Assembly (NCBI GenBank): GCA_031274845.1
Contig: JAISPN010000024.1
Coordinates: 1 to 5,678, forward strand
DNA length: 5,678 bases
Direction: 5' to 3'
From: Acidobacteriaceae bacterium
GTDB taxonomy: Bacteria > Acidobacteriota > Vicinamibacteria > Vicinamibacterales > CAVVIG01
Notes under the pieces: generated by a model
Databases searched by the model: none
Seen by the model: the letters and a program-made list of their open reading frames with translations, nothing else
Told to the model about the DNA's origin: nothing
Translations under genes and position numbers: made by a program
Shown: positions 1-4,531 of the stretch, piece after piece
Layout of the letters: each line of letters begins with the position of its first letter
How positions within the stretch are numbered: the stretch's first letter is position 1

Positions 1-1
1 T

Positions 2-208
2 CAGCCGCCAGAACACCGGCACGCGCGGCCGGTCGATACGCGACGTGAGCTTGGCCAGCAGGGCCGGCAGCACGGTCAACGAGCCGAGCACGGCCACCAG
101 CACCACCAGCACCCCACCCGTGGCCAACGAAGCGAAGTTGGCGTCGCCGGCGAGGTACAGCCCGGCCATCGCCACGGTGACCGCCAGGCCAGACACCATC
201 ACCGAATG
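2..208 (-). other. MMPL/RND-superfamily transporter-like segment fused in frame to the GspF-like gene
   Basis: These are residues 297-365 of the GspF-like frame. They read as a membrane helix (VMVSGLAVTVAMAGLYLAG), a short loop (DANFASLATG), a second helix (GVLVVLVAVLGSLTVLPALL) and a basic exit (LAKLTSRIDRPRVPVFWRL). This is the familiar end of the first transmembrane bundle of MMPL-family exporters, with the LTVLPALL motif followed by a charged cytoplasmic stretch, and is especially like actinobacterial members. It is not GspF sequence, which should continue with the rest of the second T2SSF helical domain. The frame is the same as that of the GspF part, and the changeover lies near AARTSG, a string plausible in both families. 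A chimeric assembly is the simplest explanation; a real gene fusion would be remarkable. The segment runs off the window. Confidence 0.7.
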
Positions 209-1096
209 TCCCGAAGTTCGCGCGGCAATCTCAATCGCGTTGACGAGCGGCAGTCCGCCGCCAAGGAGCGTGGCCAGCGTACGGGCCATCTGCGAGGTGG
301 CGAACTTGCGAGCGATGTCGCCCGCGAGCGGCACGCGTAAGAGCCACCGATCGAGCGTGAGCCGATGCTCCGGACTCCGGAGCCAGACCATGACGGCCGC
401 AATGGCCGCGACGGCAATAAGGAGCAACAGGAAGATGTGATGGCGGATGGCGGCCGAGCCTGTCATCAACAGTCTGGTGGCCGCCGGAAGCTCGCTGCCG
501 AACGATTCGTAGAAATCAGTGAATGCCGGCACGACCTTCACGATGATGAACGACACGAGGCCAATGGACAGGCTCAGCAGGATGGCCGGATAGAAGAGCG
601 CCGAGCGCATTTTCCGCCTGACCAGCGCGACGGTCTTCGCGTAATCGACATAGCGGCGGAGCACCGCTTCCAGATTGCCGCTCCGTTCGCCGGCGACGAG
701 TGACGCCGTGTAGACGCTTGGAATCGTGGCGCGATGCGCGTCGAACGCGTCGGAGAGCGCCGCCCCGCCCCGCACGCGCTCGTAGACATCGTCGAGCACC
801 GTACGGAACGCCGGGGTATCGGTGCGCCGCTTGAGCAGATCGAGCGCCTGGACGAGCGGGATGCCCGCCTTGAGGAGCGTCGCGAGTTCCTGATTGAACA
901 CCAGAAACTCGCGTCCGCGGATCGATGTCCGGCCCGGCAACAGGCGCACGCCGCCCACGCTCCCCTTCGCGTGCAGCGACAGCACGTACAGCCCTTTGTC
1001 TTCGAGTTCCCGGCGCAGCCGCGCTTCGTTGTCGGCGACGTAGGTCTGCTCGATGATCTGGCCGTTAGCCGCGGCGAGACGGCACCTGTATTCCAT
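2..1096 (-). CDS. GspF/PilC-family inner-membrane platform protein, 3' end replaced by MMPL-like sequence; partial
   Basis: Proteins of this family form the inner-membrane platform of type II secretion systems and type IV pili, working with the GspE/PilB ATPase. The ATG at 1094-1096 has an in-frame stop two codons upstream and GGTGA just before it, so the start is firm. The frame is open for 365 codons to the window edge with no stop. Residues 1-296 are GspF-like: a beta-rich N-terminal part, a first T2SSF domain at about 65-190 (NQELATLLKAGIPLVQAL, then GERSGNLEAVL), membrane segments at about 171-189 and 219-238, and the opening of the second T2SSF domain at 265-296 (MARTLATLLGGGLPLVNAI). 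A normal family member has about 400 residues and continues this second domain for roughly 100 more. Here residues 297-365 instead resemble an MMPL transporter (separate entry). The gene follows the lipoprotein gene on the same strand after an 89-nt gap, and no other secretion gene is visible. The family call for residues 1-296 is confident; whether the whole ORF exists in a genome is doubtful. Confidence 0.85.
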   Translation of the reverse strand, partial: MEYRCRLAAANGQIIEQTYVADNEARLRRELEDKGLYVLSLHAKGSVGGVRLLPGRTSIRGREFLVFNQELATLLKAGIPLVQALDLLKRRTDTPAFRTVLDDVYERVRGGAALSDAFDAHRATIPSVYTASLVAGERSGNLEAVLRRYVDYAKTVALVRRKMRSALFYPAILLSLSIGLVSFIIVKVVPAFTDFYESFGSELPAATRLLMTGSAAIRHHIFLLLLIAVAAIAAVMVWLRSPEHRLTLDRWLLRVPLAGDIARKFATSQMARTLATLLGGGLPLVNAIEIAARTSGHSVMVSGLAVTVAMAGLYLAGDANFASLATGGVLVVLVAVLGSLTVLPALLAKLTSRIDRPRVPVFWRL

Positions 1097-1185
1097 GGAT
1101 CACCGGCCGGTCTGACGTGCAACACGCGCCGCGCGCGCCGGTGCCGCCATCCTCGCGGCGACAACGGCAAGCGGGCGCGTCGAGG

Positions 1186-2076
1186 TCATCGTGGATCGAC
1201 GAAGGCGTGGAACACGCGAACGCCAAGCTCGCGGGTGTCCTTGCTGGCGCCGTTAGTGACGACCGACGGTTGGAACGTGTGGTCGACCACAAGCTGAAGC
1301 TCTGAAAGATCGGCGTCGCCCATCAGCCGGGCGGGCAAGGTGATCTTGTGCAGCTCGCGCGCGTCCGGCGTCACGGTCAACTCGGCGAGCGTTTCGCCGC
1401 CCATGACGATCTGCACCTTCTGGGCGTCGTGCAACTCCTTGCTCGGGCTGTCGAGATCCAGATAGAAGATCGCGTCCTTCTTCGGGTTCTTGAACGCGAG
1501 CGTGCCAACTTTCTTGGTCCACTGCCATTCGATGAAGGCGTCATTGGTGGAGGTCTCAGCCGACTGCCAGCCGTCCTTGAACACCGTGAACAGGTTGTCG
1601 GTTTGCGGCAGGATCTGAAGCGTCGCCACGCGGTACGACAACTGCCCCGCATCCTGACCGCTCAAGGGCAGCCGGTGCTGATCCTTGGTCGAGTGGAGAC
1701 CGACCACGAGGGAGGCGTCGCCGACATAGGGGAAGGCCGGCACGAAAATCGTGCGCGTGTACTCGATCGTGTCGCCCGGCTTCCACTGCGAGGTCGGTTT
1801 CGGCGGCATGTGATCGTCGGTCCACATCTGCTCTTCGTCGGTGTCGAGCACGTGCGCGAAGACCCGGAAGTCCTCGTCGAATTTGGCGTCGCTTGCGACG
1901 ACAAACTTGTAGGTGATTTCAAGCGGGCTTCCGGTGGCCACCCGGTCGTGATTGAGCGTGACCGACGGCGTGGCGACCGGGGGCGCCGTGTTCTTTGGCT
2001 TGCCGCAGCCGGCGGCGGCAAGTGCCACGAAAAACGCCATTCCGAGAGTGAACAGACCAAAACGTGCTCGACGCAT
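1186..2076 (-). CDS. Putative lipoprotein of unknown function, probably beta-sandwich
   Basis: I do not recognise the family. With the chosen start the protein has 296 residues. It begins with MRRARFGLFTLGMAFFVALA, a type II signal peptide, followed by AAGC with the modifiable cysteine at residue 24, so it is expected to be membrane-anchored and exported. Position -3 of the lipobox is Ala rather than the usual Leu, which is tolerated. The mature part has few long hydrophobic stretches and alternating beta-strand-like segments, for example around VTLNHDRVATGSPLEITYKF and SQWKPGDTIEYTRTIFVPAF, in keeping with one or two Ig-like or beta-sandwich domains. No catalytic motif stands out. The frame can be extended upstream to a GTG at 2131-2133 or an ATG at 2089-2091, but the ATG at 2074-2076 has GGAG four nucleotides upstream and the signal peptide starts there. 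It is divergent from the shell-protein gene and upstream of the GspF-like gene, with which it could be co-transcribed. Confidence 0.8.
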   Translation of the reverse strand: MRRARFGLFTLGMAFFVALAAAGCGKPKNTAPPVATPSVTLNHDRVATGSPLEITYKFVVASDAKFDEDFRVFAHVLDTDEEQMWTDDHMPPKPTSQWKPGDTIEYTRTIFVPAFPYVGDASLVVGLHSTKDQHRLPLSGQDAGQLSYRVATLQILPQTDNLFTVFKDGWQSAETSTNDAFIEWQWTKKVGTLAFKNPKKDAIFYLDLDSPSKELHDAQKVQIVMGGETLAELTVTPDARELHKITLPARLMGDADLSELQLVVDHTFQPSVVTNGASKDTRELGVRVFHAFVDPR

Positions 2077-2080
2077 AGTT

Positions 2081-2084
2081 CTCC
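2081..2084 (-). promoter_or_regulatory. Ribosome binding site deciding the lipoprotein start
   Basis: On the minus strand GGAG(A) lies four nucleotides before the ATG at 2074-2076. The two longer in-frame starts (ATG 2089-2091 and GTG 2131-2133) lack a comparable site, and the GTG lies upstream of the candidate -10 box. Confidence 0.55.
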
Positions 2085-2116
2085 GTAACATAGACGCTGT
2101 CGCTGAAAGATGCGTG

Positions 2117-2146
2117 ATCGTAAAGGATCTCACCTGACCCGTGCAA
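2117..2146 (-). promoter_or_regulatory. Candidate promoter for the lipoprotein gene
   Basis: Reading the minus strand, TTGCAC (2146-2141, three of six consensus -35 bases) and TACGAT (2122-2117, four of six -10 bases) are 18 bp apart. Transcription would begin near 2110 and give a leader of about 35 nt to the chosen ATG. It is a weak match found by eye in a GC-rich region whose own sigma preferences are unknown. Confidence 0.3.
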
Positions 2147-2164
2147 TCAGCCGCGCATTCCCTG

Positions 2165-2173
2165 TGTTACAGT
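2165..2173 (+). promoter_or_regulatory. Candidate extended -10 promoter for the shell protein/ALDH operon
   Basis: TGT followed by TACAGT (2168-2173) fits an extended -10 element, with TG one base upstream of a hexamer matching TATAAT at four positions. No good -35 lies 16-18 bp upstream, so activator help would be expected. The start site would fall near 2180, leaving a leader of only about 15 nt that still contains the ribosome binding site. Confidence 0.3.
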
Positions 2174-2184
2174 TTTTCGGCGGC

Positions 2185-2190
2185 AGGAGG
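2185..2190 (+). promoter_or_regulatory. Strong ribosome binding site of the shell-protein gene
   Basis: A full AGGAGG lies five nucleotides before the ATG at 2196. It is the strongest such site in the window, in keeping with the high copy number shell proteins need. The following dehydrogenase gene has no comparable site. Confidence 0.8.
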
Positions 2191-2195
2191 CGGCG

Positions 2196-2489
2196 ATGGC
2201 GCAAGACGCACTGGGACTCATCGAAACCAAAGGACTCATCGGATCGGTCGAAGCGGCGGATGCCATGGTCAAGACCGCCAATGTGTCGCTCATCGGCAAG
2301 GAATATATCGGCGCGGCCTACGTCACGATCATGGTGCGTGGAGACGTCGGCGCCGTGAAGGCGGCGACCGACGCGGGCGCCGCGGCCGCGCGCCGCGTTG
2401 GCGAACTCGTCTCGGTCCATGTCATTCCGCGGCCGCACGCGGAAGTCGAGCGGCTCCTTCCCAAAGGCCCCACCGTAGAGGCGAAGTAA
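2196..2489 (+). CDS. Bacterial microcompartment hexameric shell protein (BMC-H, PduA/EutM type)
   Basis: This 97-residue protein is a single-domain BMC shell protein, which forms cyclic hexamers that tile into the facets of a protein-walled organelle; the central pore passes substrates and products. It matches the PduA/EutM/CcmK group almost end to end: ALGLIETKGLIGSVEAADAM, then VKTANV with Lys26, the conserved inter-hexamer edge lysine, then VRGDVGAVKAATDAG, and finally VSVHVIPRPH with Arg79, which packs against the edge lysine of the next hexamer. The length is typical. The pore loop departs from PduA: residues 36-42 read EYIGAAY where PduA, as recalled, has EKIGSGL, so the pore-lining Ser40 becomes Ala. 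Its stop is 13 nt from the start of the aldehyde dehydrogenase, so the two are co-transcribed and probably translationally coupled. No pentamer or trimer shell gene is present in the window. The family call is very secure; the compartment type is not determined by this protein alone. Confidence 0.97.
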   Translation: MAQDALGLIETKGLIGSVEAADAMVKTANVSLIGKEYIGAAYVTIMVRGDVGAVKAATDAGAAAARRVGELVSVHVIPRPHAEVERLLPKGPTVEAK

Positions 2490-2502
2490 GCGGCGCCCAT
2501 TC

Positions 2503-4266
2503 ATGGCCGACGCTGCTCCCCTTCGAGAGAACGCCGCCAATCGGGATCTGGTCTCGATTGCCGAGGCGCGTACGCTGGCCGCGCACGCCAAGGCGGTCTG
2601 GCCAACGCTCGCCGAGTTGACGCAAGAGCAGATCGACGCGATTGTCGACGCGATGGCGGCCGCCGCCACGCCGCAGGCCGAAGCGTTTGCCCGGATGGCG
2701 GTCGAGGAAACCGGCTACGGCGTCGTCGAAGACAAGATTCAAAAGAACCTGTTTGGCTCGGAGCGGATCTACACGTTCATCCGCCCGATGAAGACAGTGG
2801 GCATCGTGGCCCGCCATCCCGAACGGCGTCTCGTCGAGATTGCCGAGCCGTTTGGCGTGGTTGCCGCCATCATTCCGTCCACGAATCCGACGTCAACGAC
2901 GATCTACAAGATCCTCATCGCCATCAAGGCGCGCTGTCCGATTGTCCTGAGCCCGCACCCGTCCGCGGTTCGCTGCATCACGCGTGTCGCGGAGGTGATG
3001 GACGAAGCGGCGCGGCGCGCCGGCGCGCCGGCCGGAGCCATTGGCTGGATGACGACGGTCACGCTCGAAGGAACGCAGGCGTTGATGAAGCATCGCGATG
3101 TCGCGGTGATTCTCGCCACCGGCGGCATGGGCCTTGTGCGCGCCGCGTACAGCGCGGGCAAACCGGCGTACGGCGTCGGGCCCGGCAACGCGCCGGCGTA
3201 CATCGAGCGGACGGCCGACGTGCGCAAGGCGGTCCGCGACATCATCACCGGCAAGACGTTCGACAACGGTGTGCTCTGCTCGTCGGAAAACTCCGTCGTC
3301 TGCGATGAGCCGGTGGCCGAAGCGGTGAAGCGTGAGTTTCAGGCGCAAGGCGGCTATTTCCTGTCGCGTGACGAGATGGACCGCGTGGCGCGTGTGCTGG
3401 TGACGCCGCAGCGGTTGCCGAATCCGGCGCTTGTCGGCAAGTCCGCGGTCGTTATCGCGGAGAAGTGCGGCATCACGGTGCCGGCCGAGACGCGCGTCCT
3501 GCTCGCGCCGCTCGACGGCGTGGGCCGCGAGTATCCGCTGTCGATTGAGAAGCTCTGTCCGGTGCTCTCGTTTTATGTCGTGCGCGACTGGCGCGAAGGG
3601 TGCGAACGCTGCAAACAGATCCTGCGCTACGGCGGCATGGGACACACGATGTCGATCCACTCGCAGAACGAGCAGGTCATTCTTGAATTCGGCCTCAAGA
3701 AACCCGCCTTCCGCGTCATCGTGAACTCCCCCACGACGTTTGGCTCGATCGGGCTTTCCACCGGCCTCGATCCGGCGATGACGCTCGGGTGCGGCGGCTA
3801 TGGCGGCAACATCACGTCGGACAACATCTCGCCGCGGCATCTTTTGAACATCAAGCGGCTGTCGTACGAGGTGACGTCGGTGCCCAATCGCTTCGAGCGG
3901 GCGTCCGGCGTCCGTCCGGCCGCGTCACCCACCGCTGCGCCGCTGCCTCCGTCAAACGGCATCAGTCAGGCGGTGCTGACCGACCGGATTGATCGCTTCC
4001 TTGAATCGCGCGGCTACAAGCCGGAGGCGGTCACCGCTGCGGCAGGCGCTGCTGTTTCCGTCACGCCATCGCCTGAAACGCCGCGACCGGCGCAGATAAA
4101 GAAATCAACAAAGACGCCGCTCGATTTTGTGTGCGAAGACGACGTCCGGCGGGCGCTTGGCGCCGGCGAGACACTACTTGTCACCGAACGCGCCATCATT
4201 ACGCCGTCCGCTCGGGAACTTGGCGAGGCACGCCGGGTGTTCGAGGTCGCGCCCTGGAACGGCTGA
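2503..4266 (+). CDS. CoA-acylating aldehyde dehydrogenase, BMC-associated, with composite C-terminal extension
   Basis: The predicted reaction is aldehyde + NAD+ + CoA to acyl-CoA + NADH, the shared core step of catabolic microcompartments (PduP/EutE type). Of the 587 residues, about 1-465 are the dehydrogenase. Visible marks are PFGVVAAIIPSTNPTSTTIYK (115-135), the cofactor-site motif ATGGMG (205-210), GKPAYGVGPGNAPAYIE (219-235), and the catalytic cysteine Cys259 in NGVLCSSENSVV, followed by HLLNIKRLSYEV (446-457) near the end of the core. Typical PduP/EutE enzymes stop at about 460-490 residues; this one adds some 120. The extra part is a Pro/Ala/Ser linker (467-485), an amphipathic helix (486-505), a second linker (506-538) and a small EutQ-N-like domain (540-582). 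Its start follows the shell gene by 13 nt with only weak Shine-Dalgarno character, suggesting coupled translation. The aldehyde chain length cannot be read from the sequence, and no aldehyde-producing enzyme is nearby. Confidence 0.95.
   Translation: MADAAPLRENAANRDLVSIAEARTLAAHAKAVWPTLAELTQEQIDAIVDAMAAAATPQAEAFARMAVEETGYGVVEDKIQKNLFGSERIYTFIRPMKTVGIVARHPERRLVEIAEPFGVVAAIIPSTNPTSTTIYKILIAIKARCPIVLSPHPSAVRCITRVAEVMDEAARRAGAPAGAIGWMTTVTLEGTQALMKHRDVAVILATGGMGLVRAAYSAGKPAYGVGPGNAPAYIERTADVRKAVRDIITGKTFDNGVLCSSENSVVCDEPVAEAVKREFQAQGGYFLSRDEMDRVARVLVTPQRLPNPALVGKSAVVIAEKCGITVPAETRVLLAPLDGVGREYPLSIEKLCPVLSFYVVRDWREGCERCKQILRYGGMGHTMSIHSQNEQVILEFGLKKPAFRVIVNSPTTFGSIGLSTGLDPAMTLGCGGYGGNITSDNISPRHLLNIKRLSYEVTSVPNRFERASGVRPAASPTAAPLPPSNGISQAVLTDRIDRFLESRGYKPEAVTAAAGAAVSVTPSPETPRPAQIKKSTKTPLDFVCEDDVRRALGAGETLLVTERAIITPSARELGEARRVFEVAPWNG
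3958..4017 (+). other. Candidate encapsulation peptide within the ALDH C-terminal extension
   Basis: Residues 486-505 (GISQAVLTDRIDRFLESRGY) form a short predicted helix with hydrophobic residues I, V, L, I, F, L on one face and charged residues on the other. It is preceded by a flexible Pro/Ala/Ser linker. This is the usual build of the peptides that dock BMC cargo enzymes onto shell proteins, and some BMC aldehyde dehydrogenases carry such a peptide after the catalytic core. It is unusual in being internal, with about 80 more residues after it. The role is inferred from composition and context. Confidence 0.6.
4120..4248 (+). other. EutQ-N-like small domain at the end of the ALDH
   Basis: Residues 540-582 contain DFVCEDDVRRALGAGETLLV followed by TERAIITPSARELGEA. 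The pattern of an acidic-Arg-Ala-x-x-x-Gly helix, a hydrophobic strand, then IITP-x-AR-(E/D) matches the N-terminal segment of ethanolamine-utilisation protein EutQ (from memory: ITANDIRAAHARG, then IITPEAREVAELLG). The module's function is not established here; adaptor or assembly roles in compartments are plausible. The match is from memory of EutQ and not from a database search. Confidence 0.6.
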
Positions 4267-4314
4267 AAACTCCGTGTAAGGCTGAGCTCGTTGGGTGGCT
4301 GACCTATCCTGCGG

Positions 4315-4343
4315 TTGACCTGCTACGGATGGGATGCTAGCAT
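4315..4343 (+). promoter_or_regulatory. Sigma70-type promoter upstream of mltD
   Basis: TTGACC (4315-4320, five of six -35 bases) and TAGCAT (4338-4343, four of six -10 bases) are separated by exactly 17 bp, and TG sits one base before the -10 as in extended -10 promoters. It is the best promoter match in the window. Transcription would start near 4350, giving a leader of about 180 nt before mltD, and would make mltD independent of the shell/ALDH operon. No Rho-independent terminator is visible between 4267 and 4314. Confidence 0.6.
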
Positions 4344-4349
4344 CCTCGA

Positions 4350-4531
4350 ACCATTGACTGAGGCGCAAGCCTCGCCAGCGGGGGATCGCCCTTCGCTTTA
4401 CGAACGAACCGGGGTTGAGCGTGACGACCGTCCATACGCGCTCGACTCCCACGGAAACCGGAGCCCCCCGCTTAGGAGGGGGCGACTTACGATGCACGGG
4501 CCTCTCGGACGTGATATCGCGGAGCGCCCGA
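4350..4531 (+). promoter_or_regulatory. Structured 5' leader of mltD, possible cis-regulatory RNA
   Basis: This stretch has no convincing gene and can form three hairpins. The first has stem GAGGC/GCCTC (4360-4364 with 4369-4373) closed by a GCAA tetraloop. The second pairs 4414-4421 with 4439-4446 over eight base pairs including one G-U, extended by 4411-4413 with 4448-4450 around a bulged T. The third pairs GCCCCC (4463-4468) with GGGGGC (4478-4483); its loop and 3' arm contain an AGGAGG at 4474-4479 that is not used by mltD. Neither a T-run nor a recognised riboswitch core is present. I compared it with the c-di-AMP (ydaO) class, which often controls cell-wall hydrolases, but its most conserved 3' core is missing. 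GC-rich DNA folds easily, so the structure may have no function. Confidence 0.35.
4521..4524 (+). promoter_or_regulatory. Ribosome binding site deciding the mltD start
   Basis: GGAG ends seven nucleotides before the ATG at 4532. It supports this start over the in-frame GTG at 4511, which has no good site. The ATG also places the signal peptide correctly. Confidence 0.6.

Noticed and set aside
1101..1159. Inverted repeats in the gap before the GspF-like gene (CACCGGC/GCCGGTG, and a small GCCGC/GCGGC hairpin), considered as a terminator.
   Set aside because: The first has a 30-nt loop, the second only five base pairs, and neither is followed by a T-run on the minus strand. They are expected in GC-rich sequence.
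1348..2088. A 246-codon open frame on the plus strand opposite the lipoprotein gene.
   Set aside because: It is the complement of a protein with a clear signal peptide and lipobox, and its composition (many Arg, Val, Leu, Gly) is typical of antisense frames in GC-rich DNA.
3014..3036. GC-only palindromic stretch with repeated GGCGCGCC-like units.
   Set aside because: It lies inside the aldehyde dehydrogenase and encodes ordinary Ala/Arg/Gly codons (ARRAGAPAG).
2893..3840. A 315-codon minus-strand frame inside the aldehyde dehydrogenase gene.
   Set aside because: It is entirely antisense to a strongly recognisable enzyme and rich in Arg, His, Ala and Asp, with no motif.
4401..4483. Possible tRNA-like or c-di-AMP riboswitch elements in the mltD leader.
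   Set aside because: No acceptor or T-arm pairing could be built around the CTCGACT and CGAACC strings. The conserved 3' core expected of the c-di-AMP class is absent. Only a generic structured leader is claimed.
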